Translations under genes and position numbers: made by a program | From: Triops longicaudatus | Lineage: Eukaryota > Arthropoda > Branchiopoda > Notostraca > Triopsidae | Direction of reading: 5' to 3' | Assembly: GCA_022885665.1 (NCBI GenBank) | Contig: JAGQDJ010000030.1 | Coordinates: 310,001-374,000 of the forward strand | DNA: 64,000 nucleotides | Shown: in pieces, positions 45,291 through 57,719 of the stretch | Layout: each line of letters starts with the position of its first letter | How positions within the stretch are numbered: position 1 is the first letter of the stretch | Notes under the pieces: model-generated | What the model was told of the DNA's origin: nothing | The model's database searches: none | The model's input: only the letters and a program-made list of their open reading frames with translations

Positions 45291-48200
45291 TTTTAAGTAA
45301 AATGGAGAGAATCTAGATCCAAGAGACAACTAAAACGGCACAATAACATCTAAACTTTACCACGCTTAAATCTCCATCGTTGTATCGCAATATTGGCCCA
45401 GCGTAGGAATTTATTAAACAGCCACTAGATGGTAGGAAGGTGTCTAGTTGGTTACGTAAAGTAAGCCTGCGGCAGCGGTTTAAATGCATTCAAATTACAT
45501 TTATTCATCGCAAGCTAAAGGTTTTAGGCTCTACTACGTAGAATCTTCTCACATATAACCTATAGTAGCTCAGTAACCGGAAGAACAAAGTTGATAACCG
45601 CTTAAGGACCTAAGTTACGACCTACTACAGATCCCTTCACGGACTTTTTCAATTCTAAGATTTTTGGATTTTGGGTAAGAAGTAATACAAAAAGATTATA
45701 TAATCTCTTAGTAGTATTCTTTAATCAAATTATTTAGGCCATCTTGTTAATTTTGAATGGTGCAACCCTTGGAGACCTTGTTACAAATTTCCCGCCTTTG
45801 GGACTAACCAACAGATAGTGATGAAGTTTCGCGCCTTTTTTACTGGATGAAAGGGAATGCGCAGAAATAGAGAATAAGTGTCGGCGGGGGCTCGAAGATT
45901 TTAACGGAAACATTAGATTATTATTGTTCTGTATTTTATACGTTACTTTAACCAACCTGTGCTCGCATTAAATGAACTTGGTGGATAATTGTGTTGCATA
46001 TGACGGAGTTTTTAAATTACTTTTTTACTGTATATGTATTGAAAATAAAAAAGGAGTATAGTTGTGGATTGAAGTGAGAATCACATCTAGGGAATGGGAC
46101 GTTGGATCTGCATTTGTATTCTATGGATATGGATCTATAACAGGTGGAGCCTAAATTCCGTTCTCAAGCCCAGTTTCCTCTTTTGCTGAAGGTTAGACGT
46201 GTATGGGAACAAGAATGCGAATAACGATTATCTATTTTTGGTCCTACATTGCAGCATCCCTTTTAATCAGTCCAATAAATTATTCTGTACCCACTTGATG
46301 TTCACGAATTTGAATCGTCCGTGCTGTCGCTTAAAACAACTACGTAAACTCAACACAATAGGAAAGCACGTGACTGTCTCAAAACTACCACGTGCATCAC
46401 CGATTCGTACTAAATTAAAGCTCTATCGTAATCCTTTTACAACACTAGGGTTTAAATATAATCGAGAACGCCTGATAACTCAAAGCTTAAAGTCGTCCTA
46501 TGTAACTTTAAGTAATCTTTTTAAAATTAATCAATACGTAACTCGAATGAAATAAGCGTACATACCTATACATTTTTGACCTTAGAATCGTAAGGTGCTT
46601 GCAGCATAAATTTTCTTATTTTGGATGGAGAAGAAATGAAATTTTGCCAAAAAGCTAGTTTCAATACTAAGTTCAGACCTACAAAGAAATACCAACGAGC
46701 ATTAACGAACGCATGCGTTCATAGGAAATGAATTTTCTCATGCATATCTCATCTTTTTTGCCGTGACGAGGCTTATTGTAAATGGAATTCGGCATGAATC
46801 GTTTCCTTTGCGTGCATGCCATATCCTATATCGACGGTTACAGCATTCACGTAAGAAAGACGGACGCAATATACAACTAAAGGCGCATGCTGACACATCG
46901 AACAAAGTAAGGTTTTTCAAGAATTCGTCTGCAAAGTTTTCCGCAATTTTAATAATTCGCAATTTTAATAAATTTTAACAATTTTAATAATCACGCAATT
47001 TCCGTAATTCTCACTGGTATAGGCGTGAAAGAAATTCAGAATTTGGAAGAAATCGTCAGTGTTCGTGTTTTGCGAATTTCTAGTGAATAAGTCCTTCTTT
47101 TGGTAGAAGAAAGATTGGATCCTGAGTTATAAAAGAGGTAAAGAATAAGCTTGTGTGTTCAAAGACTCATTAAGGTCACGGGTGTTTATCAATTAACACT
47201 AAAAATGGTTTTAAAAATCGAATTTTATTCCAATGTGTAATAATGACATTAGTGTGGCTTCTTGTTTCGTCTTTTCTTGCAACTTTTCCTTCATTAGTCA
47301 GGAAACTGTCCAAAATCTTGCAATAAGCACTAAAGCTTGCATAGCTTACTGATGTGTAACTTTCGCCTGTTCCGGTCACATGCGGAAACATTCCGCAAAT
47401 TTCATAAATAATTCAGAAGCAGGCTCCCTACTTCCGACAATTTCGTAAATTCAAATAACACATATGTCCTTAACATTGTTAGGTTACACAGATTTATGTC
47501 AGTGTGTTATATTCCAATTTCCATTCGATTTTTCATTTTGAAACTAAACACGCATTAAAGCTACACTAAAAAAAAAATCAAATTACAGAGGCTTCACAAT
47601 AATTTTTAGGTAATTTTGCGAGAACGTTTATGTAGTGTTGCCAACAACTGTCTACTTGTAGTGGTATGTAAATTTCATTGTTTTCTTACAACACAGTAAA
47701 CCAACGTAAAACAATTTCAACGTAAAGCATTTCAACGTAAAGCCATTTGTCTCGCGTTATAACGCGATCATTTTCCGTTACTTTCTTAAAACGATGTATA
47801 CTACAGCGATTGTGCAATAGTGCACAGTGTATCAATTTGGTTTACTCGGTGATGAACTCCGCGGGGCTTAGCTGGCCTTGAAATATCGACCTTTTTTTCT
47901 TTCTAAAGAAAATGCAATAAAAATTACAACTCCAGCATAAGCGTTTGTAACAATTTGCCCCTGTGTTTTATCTGTAACAAGGGATCATGGTCTTTCATGA
48001 TATTTCTAGGGCTTGTGGTCTTTCTTATTGCAGTGCAAATTGTTGACGCACGTTATAGTTAAGTAACTGTCCTGTCGTTTAGTCAGATTACAAGCAAACG
48101 ATGATTTTCTTACCTAAATTTATGGCTTGTGTCTTAAGTTCTTATCCTATCAAGACATTTAGCGTAGATATTAGCTTTTTGCTCGATTAACGCTATTTAT

Positions 48201-48467
48201 AAATTCATTGTCGGTTATTAGAAGATTTCGGGAACTATGAATGTTAGGATAATGGCTCAAGTGTGGGTTTTCCATTAATCCTGTGCCGCATTAACTCATA
48301 CCCTCAGGTTCAAAAGGAAAAGGAGGCGTGTTTCCTGCCGTTAAATATGTAGGAAACACAGGTGTAGAGCAACATATCTTGTAGTGCAGAGAGAGCTACC
48401 TTAGGGAACGGACAACTTTGTTGCCCTTGTGTCAATCTCCAAGTGCTGCTCTCATTAGCTAACAGAG
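45291..48467. other. Intergenic between PIAS and SLC34
   Basis: No spliceable coding exons recognised. It contains A/T-rich short repeats (AATTTTAATAA variants at 46930-47000) and three tandem CAACGTAAAGCATTT-like units at 47700-47746. Next to them is a palindromic CGCGTTATAACGCG related to the TTCGTTATA motifs elsewhere in the window. Confidence 0.5.
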
Positions 48468-48786
48468 ATGACACAAACTGCACTCCGCACTTCGATCTGT
48501 GGCCAAAAGGTGCAAGTCTTTCTACTTCATCTTTTACTCTTAATTATTACAGCTCTATTTAGTAATTTTATTAATTCGTTAATTTTTCGCATTTTCCTTA
48601 ATTTGTAAAATTAATTTCGGCAATTTTAATTCTCCATGTCGCATTTTCCTTTGTGTTATTTTCTAAGTATTCCGTTGCTTTTGTCATTAATGACATGTCA
48701 CATCAACCTGTTTCTTTAAAATTATTCTGTATACTAGTGTTAAAAGTTGTTTCTTGTTTCAGAAGTTCACGTTCCGGTTTTTCAAA

Positions 48787-48827
<41 letters not shown>

Positions 48828-51800
48828 TTTCCAACAGACGGACGAAACCTCATTTTCGTCCTCGAGTGTGAACGACGTAGAAAAAGGTCTCGAAGCTGGC
48901 AATAGTCCAAAGGAGGAATCTTCCGATCCGTGGGCTTTAACCGAGTTAGTGTCCGATTCCGCAAAATGGGAAGGTAAGAAACTGGCTTCGAGACAGTGGT
49001 CATTGCAATGTTACTAATTGCAGCTTTCGACTTTTGATGACCTAGATTTGGATACAAAGGGAAAAATTTCCCGGGTTTTACTGGGGTTTGTGAAATGCAT
49101 TGGACTGCTAGGGTTGTTGTACCTGTTCGTGTGCTCGTTGGAGTTCCTTTCCATCGCTTTCCGCCTCGTCGGCGGAAGAACCGCTGGTAAGTGACTTGAA
49201 ATTTGCATTTTTTTGACAAAGGTTGCCATTCGGTCGTTATCATATATGTTGTCATTATTTTAGGGGAGATTTTCCAACAAGATACCTTACTGGCTAACCC
49301 TGTCGTCGGAGTCATGATTGGAATCTTAACCACGGTGTTAGTCCAAAGTTCGTCCACATCGACCTCCATTGTAGTTAGCATGGTTGCCGCTGGGTGTAAG
49401 TTGGAATAATGTTTATTTCTTTGCAATTAAGGAAAAAACAAGGAAGGAAAAGGGAAGGATGTTTCGTGGGAACACTGAAGACCTCAGGAAGAATTTTAAA
49501 AGGTTGATTAGACGTGACAAATCACTGACGCAATCTACAATAGACGTCACAATAAGTTAAGGAATGTCGTAGTCTGGAGACGCGACACTTGCGTGATTCA
49601 GAGAATAAGGAAGATGTATATCAAAGAAGGATTTCAAGCTGAACTTGCCACGCCAACTCTCCTGTATTTAGAGTTTCATCCTTTTTCGCTCAGCTTTATT
49701 GACAAGGTCTTTGCTGCACTCTATTGCGTAAGGTGTTAAATACTCGGTGTGGTAAAGCGAAGCTGATTATACGCAAATAGGTCCCCGTCGGACCTCCAGG
49801 GATAATCTAGCTCACAAAAAGATGTTCACACGGGAAATTTTCATGGAGCAGTGCCGTGAATTATCACAGGACCGTTTGCGTGGATCACTTTTATTGTGAG
49901 CATTTAAGTGCTTAATGAAAAACTATGTGCATCAAATTTGATACAAATTGTTTTCATTTAGTACGCGTGTAGCGTTTCACAATCATTGAGAATCATGGGA
50001 TACGCAAAGAACAAAGGGATTTCATAAAAAGATATTGAACTGAATAGCGTGACGTTCGAAAATCAGTTTTTGAACCTTGAAATCGTCGTGGAATTAAATT
50101 CTTGCGTTAAGCTAGATGTGTGCATTCCCTCGTACTAATCGAAATTCATTGCGTTCGAACGCATAAAAGCCAAGGTACAAGGCAAAACGAAAAAAAAAGT
50201 TACAAGGCCATTAACGGACGTAAAAAATTAAATTTTCTTTGTTTCCCACGTCCATTTTTCTAGCACGGACTGAAGCTTCCTGTAGGGATAAAATGGAAGA
50301 ATGGTAATCTACTTCACGTTGTGAAGTTAATTTGGTTTCATGTAAAAAGGTTGAGAAAAGTTAGACCTTGGTGACTTTCACACTGTAATTCAACAATGTA
50401 GTTGTCGGTATAGAGTCCTAAACGTCAGTACACCACGTGGCACGCAGATCACTAGAGGCGCCACTGTACAACGGCCATGATTTACGATGACTTTATCTCT
50501 TGCACTCGTAATCTTGTTAATTAGCAGTAGCTTAGATTACCTGCCTAAGTTTATATTCAGTAGCTTGCCGTATTTTTAGCTTATCTTGCACAAAATCTTT
50601 TAATACAGCAATATTTAAGAAAACAATGAAAAAAAAAATCGAAAAGAAATTGATAGCTTATATTAACAGCCGTTTTTTTTTAAAAAAAAAAATTGTGTGT
50701 TGGTTGCTACTGGTATACATTGGGAAGTATTTAAAAATGCCAAAAAAATAAGTACTTTTCTAATAAAAGTTATATTTTTTTGCAGTTTTAACCGTCAAAT
50801 TGGCCATTCCTATCATCATGGGTGCCAATATCGGCACATCAGTGACCAACACTATCGTCTCATTATCCCAAATGGGAGACCGGAACGAATTTCGTCGAGC
50901 TTTCGCTGCAGCTACTGTTCACGACATGTTCAACTGGCTTAGCGTCATTGTCCTTTTCCCTGTTGAGTTAATTACAAGTAGAATCTGCTTTAAGTTAGAA
51001 CATCATGGCTAAGTATTGATTACTATTATTATACAATAAATAGACGCAATTTTCGGAATCGGATACCTCGAGTTCATCAGTGACGAGGTGACCAGAAATA
51101 TCAACACGAACGTGACGAGTGGCGGTGAAATCAAAACCCTGAGCGTTATCACTGACCCGTTCGTTTCGCTTATTATCCAGGTTTGAAATTTTATTTTTAT
51201 TCATTTAGTTCTTAGAAAGTAAAAAATACGTCAAATTTATTCTCCTACGTTTTCACTAGATTGATAAGGCAGTACTGGAAAGCTGGTCCAATCCCAACGA
51301 CAATCGCTATGAAAACGCATCCCTCATCAAAAAATGCTACGAAAACGAAGAAGTTGTCCGCTGTAAGTAACATTTTTAATTTTACTAAAAATGCAAATAC
51401 ACTTCGAAGTTTTTTGCTTCATAATTCGAAGTTTCTGGACATAAAACGGGATTAAATGTATTAAATTGCTTATATTTCCATAATTTTCCTTCAGTTTCGG
51501 AAGTAACGGACGAACGTTAGTTCGAACTGTAAGGAGAAGCTTATTGAATCAATATCAGTTTGCATACTTAAAAAAACTCGAAAAGTGACTCGAAAAGTGG
51601 AAATCTCTTAGAACAGGGTCATCACTTTACCTTCTTGTTATCAATTCCTTTATTCGAAATTTTCTTTGATTTATCTAGGTCCTTTCCTTTTTTCTGAGAC
51701 GGGGCTATCCGACGCGTCGGTGGGCGTTATTCTACTTGTTATTTCCCTAATACTCCTTTGTGGTTGTCTCATTTGCATTGTCAAGATTCTGAACTCAATG

Positions 51801-52653
51801 CTAAAAGGTATTTTTTCTTACATGTTAAATTAGGAAACTAAAAATCTATAACGCTTTGTATCTGTTTACAGGTCAGATAGCTCACGTGATTAAACGCGTG
51901 ATTAATGCCGAAATACCCTACGTGCCTTGGATAACTGGTTACTTAGCGATGATCGTAGGGGCAGTAATGACATTTCTGGTTCAATCCAGTTCTGTTTTCA
52001 CTTCTACTCTCACGCCTCTTGTGGGCGTCGGCGTCATCACGCTCAACCGCGTGTACCCGTTGACTCTAGGGTCGAATATGGGAACGACGACAACAAGTCT
52101 CATAGCAGCATTGGCCGCACCTCCGTCCCGGCTTAAATTCACGTTACAAATTTCGCTGTGCCATTTCTTCTTTAACCTAACTGGCATTTTGCTGTTTTAC
52201 CCCATACCGTTCACCCGGTTCCCGATAGGCATGGCCAAGTTCCTCGGTGACACCACAGCAAAATACCGGTGGTTTTCTATAGTTTATTTGATTTTTATGT
52301 TCTTCGTATTACCCGCCGTGGTACTCGGGCTATCTATAGCTGGAACTTTAGCTTTGGCCATTGTTGGTGTACCATTTTTGATCGTAGTGATTACAGTAGC
52401 TGTTATCAGCTTACTGCAGAAGAGATTGCCGAAAATCTTGCCACCGGTGCTACGGACTTGGAAGTTTCTTCCTCTGTGGATGCGGTCCTTAGAACCTGCT
52501 GACCGGTTGATCAGCCAACTGCATTGTTGCGCCAAGGGCAACCCGTGTAGCCGGCGGAGAACAAGTGACAGCAGTAAAGTGCTCCCTGTTGCCAAGCCTG
52601 AAAATAGTTCGGGTAACAATCTGGGAGAGGATAACTTAACTTTTACGCAGTAA
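48468..52653 (+). CDS. SLC34A: Sodium-dependent phosphate cotransporter, SLC34 (NaPi-II) family
   Basis: Plasma-membrane Na+/phosphate cotransporter. Secure exons: 48838-48973, 49046-49186, 49264-49395, 50786-50977, 51044-51180, 51260-51362, 51679-51807, 51872-52653 (583 residues). A candidate first exon 48468-48509 (ATG, 14 codons, donor GTGCAA, phase 0) would give 597; this start is tentative. The two inverted QSSS repeats are present: VLVQSSSTSTSIVVSMVAAG and FLVQSSSVFTSTLTPLVGVG. Also seen are IPIIMGANIGTSVTNTIVSL, RRAFAAATVHDMFNWLSV, TLGSNMGTTTTSL, LCHFFFNLTGILLFYPIPFT and FLPLWMRSL near the end. The large loop has NxT sites and a Cys pair, as in the family. Exon 2 starts at 49046, which restores the conserved LDTKGK junction. 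Confidence 0.95.
48789..48826. repeat. 38-base T homopolymer at a SLC34 acceptor
   Basis: Forms the polypyrimidine tract of the intron before exon 48838 (T run, then GTTTCCAACAG). The length equals that of the A run at 13197-13234. Confidence 0.9.
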
Positions 52654-53149
52654 AGGCTCTCAAAATGTTCTTCGAACTGTAAATATTTTATGTAAAAAAA
52701 TCCCGGTGAGAAAGTGATTTTTTAAAAATGTACTTACAATTGTATTGCAAAAGTATTTTCGCGTCCCATATTCCTATGTGTAATTGTGCCACTGTTTTAT
52801 TTTGTTCGTTGTATAAATTATAAAAGCAAGCTGAATTAATTGTTGAAAACTAGCAACTTTTAGGCTCCTAAAATGACAAAGAGAATACACTTCACTGCTA
52901 AATTTGCTTTAGATAGCAACATTTTTTTTTAAATCTTATATAACTTTAAGCATTTTATAAAAAAGTATTATCTGTGATCCTATTTGGAAATAGAATTTAA
53001 AGATGACTAAAGCTTGAAAGTTTTTATTTTTGTGAGGGTTGACGCGTCCAAATCGTCCCACGACTTTGAAAAAGAAAGAAGGTGGGCAAAGAAATCGTTT
53101 TTAAAAGTAGCAGTAAAAAATTGATGGAGTAGATATGCCTGATTTTTCT
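52654..53149. other. 3' flank of SLC34, no gene seen
   Basis: AT-rich sequence following the SLC34 stop codon and extending to the convergent small membrane-protein gene. No clear AATAAA close to the stop; ATTATAAA-like variants occur around 52817. Confidence 0.5.
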
Positions 53150-53514
53150 CTACGGAATTTCTGTATCAAAATTTGTATAAAGAAAGCCTACAGCTAAACA
53201 AATGCACATGAAAACTTTTTTGCATTGAAGGATATCTGGGAATCCTGACCACAATGCTTCGGAACCATTCGGAACAAACTTCTTTTCCGGAGGGATTTTT
53301 TCCTTCTTCCAATTTCTGCCCTCCTCAATAGCATTGTTCATCCAAACGGACACCTATTAGCAATGCAACGGAAACTAGTCATCCACAAAAAGCGTCCTTA
53401 CCAGAACGTTGTAACCGCGGTTCGCGATTCGGGCGAACTTCTTCAGGCACAACATGCGGTTCGTAGCGTAAAGGTTAGGTCGTCTTGTCGGAAGTTTGCG
53501 AAAACGTAAATATT
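53150..53514 (-). CDS. Small single-pass membrane protein, unrecognised
   Basis: Two exons join in frame on the minus strand: 53514-53402 (acceptor TTTTTCAG, donor GTAAGG) and 53353-53150 (acceptor TAATAG). The first exon is open from its acceptor (YLRFRKLPTRRPNLYATNR) and contains an ATG at 53455. Translation from that Met gives about 85 residues: MLCLKKFARIANRGYNVL, WMNNAIEEGRNWKKEKIPPE, then a membrane segment VFMCICLAVGFLYTNF near the C-terminus. The basic Arg-rich start and one membrane span would fit a mitochondrial inner-membrane protein, but that is inference; no family recognised. If the true start lies further up, its first exon overlaps the NDUFS7 promoter or first exon. Confidence 0.6.
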
Positions 53515-53572
53515 CTGAAAAATAAAAATAGTCACCTATTTTAAATATTTCCACACCTAAACAGGCTACAAA

Positions 53573-54613
53573 ATGTTGGCTTTAAAATCTACGTCCATTG
53601 TGGGCCGCTTTCCCAAGGTATCCTGCATAGCCAATGGCCTACGACAGCAAAGCACGCAACAAAAGGAAATTCAACCCGAAAAGCCTTACATGAGTGCATC
53701 TCCGGGTTCAGAATCTGTTCAAGCCCAAGAAAGTATGTTACTTTTTCTTCCATAACCCTGTAACGTTCCTAAGTCTTATTTGCTTCTAGACTCGTTGGTT
53801 AAAAAACGAAAATATTCCCCGTTTCAAAACACCAGCAATTTGGCAGAATTTGCCGTCGCTCGATTGGACGACTTGCTGAACTGGGGCCGTAAAGGTTCTC
53901 TCTGGCCCTTGACTTTCGGTCTGGCTTGCTGTGCCGTCGAAATGATGCACATTGCGGCCCCTCGTTACGATATGGACCGTTACGGTGTCGTTTTCCGAGC
54001 TTCTCCACGTCAAGCTGACGTTATCATCGTCGCTGGCACCGTAACTAACAAAATGGCACCGGCTTTGCGAAAAGTCTACGATCAAGTAAGAACCAACAAT
54101 CCTCCTTTGAACACGTAGAGACGTAATAAAGCATTACTACTCAATTTACTAATATTTTCGCATTTTTCGCAAAAGTTGCCCGAACCACGTTGGGTAATTT
54201 CAATGGGAAGCTGCGCCAACGGCGGTGGATATTACCACTATTCTTATTCCGTCGTTAGAGGTTGCGATAGAATTATTCCTGTGGACATTTATGTACCAGG
54301 TAAAACTTAATTACGCAATATCAAAGTAAAACCTTTAAGAAAACTGAATTTCAGGAATAAAACGAAACCTCACAAACAAAAATAACATTGTTGCCATGTA
54401 TTTTAGTTTTGTTCAAAATTTTTTTAAGTTTTTCTCGATTTTGACAGTTTATGTGCATGTTTTCATGCTTACAGTAGTTTTACTGTCGATGTAACATTTT
54501 TTCATTGAAATTTAGGTTGTCCTCCCTCTGCAGAAGCACTTATGTACGGAATTTTGCAGCTGCAAAAGAAAGTAAAGAGGATGAAGACCTTGCAGATGTG
54601 GTACAGAAAGTAA
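53573..54613 (+). CDS. NDUFS7: NADH dehydrogenase Fe-S protein 7, 20 kDa / PSST (complex I)
   Basis: Core subunit of mitochondrial complex I that carries Fe-S cluster N2 next to the quinone site. Exons: 53573-53732, 53790-54085, 54176-54299, 54516-54613; 225 residues. The N-terminal presequence is Ser/Arg-rich. Core motifs are WGRKGSLWPLTFGLACCAVE (two adjacent cluster cysteines), MMHIAAPRYDMDRYGVVFRA, SPRQADVIIVAGTVTNKMAP, WVISMGSCANGGGYYHYSYS and VPGCPPSAEALMYGILQLQ, giving all four N2 ligands. It ends MKTLQMWYRK. Convergent with CDK7, with stops about 160 bp apart. Confidence 0.97.
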
Positions 54614-54774
54614 ACAAGCTGAGAAAATTTTCCTGAAAATCCGGGAAGGCTTAAGTTTGTGGTGTAAAAAATTAAAACGGCCCATGTTGTAGAAAGAAAT
54701 ACATGTATTGGCTTTTCACGCCAGAACAGAAATAGCAATTAACCCTTATAAACACAAAACAATGTTTCCATGAT

Positions 54775-56555
54775 TTAGAAAACCAACCGTTTGGCCAACG
54801 TTCCTGAAAAGACAAAAAAAAAAAATAAAATAAATTCGCACAAAATTTAAAGACAAATAATAATAATAATAATAAATAAAAATAAATCATGGTTACCAAT
54901 CTCACGATCTCCTTTTCGCTTAAGGGCATTTGAGTCAGGTTCTTTCTTTTCTCGAAGATTAGCAGGTAAAGGCAATTGAGGTCCAGGAGTTGGTCCTGGT
55001 TTGTTACTAAAACGTAATTAAAAATTCAGTTAGACGTTAACCAAATGCACGACCATATTTCGTTACTGAATAAGTGAAACTTTAACATCGCGTCTTTTAC
55101 ACACGGGCTGGTTTATAATCACTGTTAAATACCTGAAGTAGGGCATTTTTAGTATGTCTGTCGTTCGGCCTCGTTTGTTGGGATCCATGGCTAAGAGTTT
55201 GCCCAAAACGTCGAGCAAATCGTCACTTGCAGCGGTGAAAATGTGTTTAAGGGGGGTGCCCGGGAATGTCTTGAACTGAACGTAGTCTGGTAAACTCGTC
55301 ATGCCCTGAGGGAGAAATGTTGCAAGACACTGTAATTACAGTTCAAGAGAAATCTGATAAGGTAGTAATTACGGGCCAAATGTCATCAGTCGGCGTGCCC
55401 AACGCTTGGAAAATCCGGGTTAACTGATCCAGATCTGAGTCGCCGGGCAAAAACGGTACACGAAGCAACAGCTCTGCGAGAATACAACCCACTGCCCATA
55501 AGTCAATACCTGGACCGTACATACGACTCCCGAACAACAGTTCTGGCGCTCTGAAAGATGTAAAATTTAAACAAAATTTCGTTCTTACATTGTGCTTCCA
55601 AATTGAAAATAAAATCAATTACACGGTCTTATAAACCAATTTTTTTTATTTAAAAGTATATACGCTAGTCTATTTATCTATTTGAATTACTACCTGTACC
55701 AACGTGTCACAACTTGATGGGTGTAAACTCGGTTAGGTGAACCATAAAATTTGGCTAAGCCGAAATCTCCAATTTTAAGCACGCCTTCTCGGTTGACTAA
55801 CAAATTGTTGGGTTTCAAATCCTGAAAATAAAAATACGTTAACTTCAAAAGGTTTTACAATTTTAAATTGGGAAAAGTGAAATTATTTTACTCTGTGCAG
55901 AACCCAATTCATGTGCAAGTACTCTAAGCCTTGAAGGGTCATGATGATGTAAGCTTTTATATTTGCTGGGGTTAAAACGGTCGTTGTATCTTTGACTATG
56001 ACTTCCAAGTCGGTGTCCATGAAATCGAAGACTAATGAAACGTTGGACCGATGGCCAAACACGTCTACAAACGGCAAAAAGAAAATAAGTAAATAATTTT
56101 TGTTAACAAAAATCTTATTGATAATTCCAATATTTCATATAACCGCAAATGTCACGACTAGTTGTAATGTAGCATACCTGACATGCCAATGATGTTTGGA
56201 TGCTTTAATTCCTGTAAAAGCTTGATTTCTCTTAAAGCTGTTCGGTTAATTCCATCTCTAGCTTCTTCCCTGCTGCCTAATTTAATCTTGAAATAGGAAA
56301 TATCGTTAAATTACAGTCAACTCCCACTTCATGACAATAATATTTTACTTTTTTAACAGCTACAATTTTGCCATCGGGATCTTTGGTATCTCTAGCTTTA
56401 TATACCGTAGCGAACTATGAAACACGCAAGAAAGTATAGAAAAATGTTAAGAAATTAATTTATGTAGTTTTAATTACCTGACCTTCACCTAAGAATTCGA
56501 TTTTTTCATAACGCTTTAGCTTCTCTTCAAGAGGTATCTGAATTTTGCCAGCCAT
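54775..56555 (-). CDS. CDK7: Cyclin-dependent kinase 7 (CAK/TFIIH kinase)
   Basis: Kinase of the CDK-activating complex and TFIIH; phosphorylates CDK T-loops and the RNA polymerase II CTD. Exons (minus): 56555-56478, 56414-56349, 56286-56178, 56064-55892, 55821-55694, 55550-55373, 55305-55133, 55006-54897, 54803-54775; 347 residues (human 346). It shows the Gly-rich loop FLGEGQFATVYKA, VAVKKIKLGSREEARDGINR, HRDLKPNN (split by an intron), DFGLAKF, and the T-loop SPNRVYTHQVVTRWYRAPEL with both activating sites kept. LLFGSRMYGPGIDLWAVGCI and the basic C-terminus ending LAKRLVF complete it. Start Met is the first of MAGKIQIPLEEKLKRYEK. Confidence 0.97.
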
Positions 56556-57719
56556 TTGGGTTTATTTCGAAATCTTGCGGCTTAACCCGTTCAAAACGAA
56601 AGATCAAAACATTGCCCAAGTTGCGTTACACGTGCAACGTCGCTTCTTTACCAATAGTACCCAATAGATGGCATACGCATAGAAAAAGCATAGAATTATC
56701 CAAGTAGACTTTGGTTCCAAGCGTCAATTGGTGCTTGTTTGCGTAAAATAAGAATATATTTTCGTTAAAAAATATTATTATAATTTAACGACATTTGTCT
56801 TAATATGACAGTCTGAAATTGTGAAACGCTGTCCTTACTTGTTTTATTATTACGACAGGAAACCTCCTACGATCCTGATTCCAAATCTCTAACACGTGAC
56901 TTAATGCATTTTACCTAGTGTTTGAATTATAATAGATTATATGCGCATGGTTTCAGAGTAGCTTAGTTTTGAGAGCTTGAGCAGACATGTTAAATGGTCA
57001 GTAGCCGAAATTTTGCTTTTCCTGCACGAATTTATCCTGTGTGCCAAAATCTCATTCCATTTTATGATTGGAAGGAAATTCTGGTAGATGGCGTGAATGT
57101 TGTTTCCGTTCGAGTAACAGAAATAAAAATATCACCGCGTTTTCGATTCATATACGTGTTTTTATTGCATTTCCTGTCGTATTGCTTTCGAGTTTACATA
57201 CTGTAAAATATTCCACGAACTGTTTTGCAGACTTTCCTAGTCTAAGTACGTACATTTCTTTGTTGTCAGCATTTGTTCCGGAATAGTGCAATCATCTGCC
57301 GTTGATTAATGCTCGCTCTCCGCAGTGCATTAACTTCTCATACAACCACGAAAAATGTTTGTGAACCTTAATTCTGATGCGAATTATTTACTTCCTTATT
57401 ATTTACGAGTTGTATCCAAAAAGCAACACAATCATATTGAGCTTTCTTTGCAATTTTGTTATATACGCACGGTCAAAAGTGTATTCACAATTTAATTTCA
57501 GCTGTTTTGTTCACGACAGGACTATATAGAACCTCAAACGCATAATTTATGTCATTTAAATCTTTTGTATTCTTTCTTGTGAGTTCCTTTTAAGGTTAAA
57601 ACGCGTTACACTCCATTTTAAGGATGACAAGGAATGGGATGATGTATTTTGATCATTTTCCAAACAGAAGATTGTACACGATTGCATTTCCCAAAATAAA
57701 CAGTCGCAGATATTTTTTC
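56556..57719. other. Intergenic between CDK7 and the GPI-type gene
   Basis: CDK7 promoter side and the 3' flank of the gene ending at 57720. No exons recognised; open frames are short. Confidence 0.5.

Noticed and set aside
46199..46555. 118-codon frame in the PIAS-SLC34 gap
   Set aside because: Composition and lack of context suggest chance.
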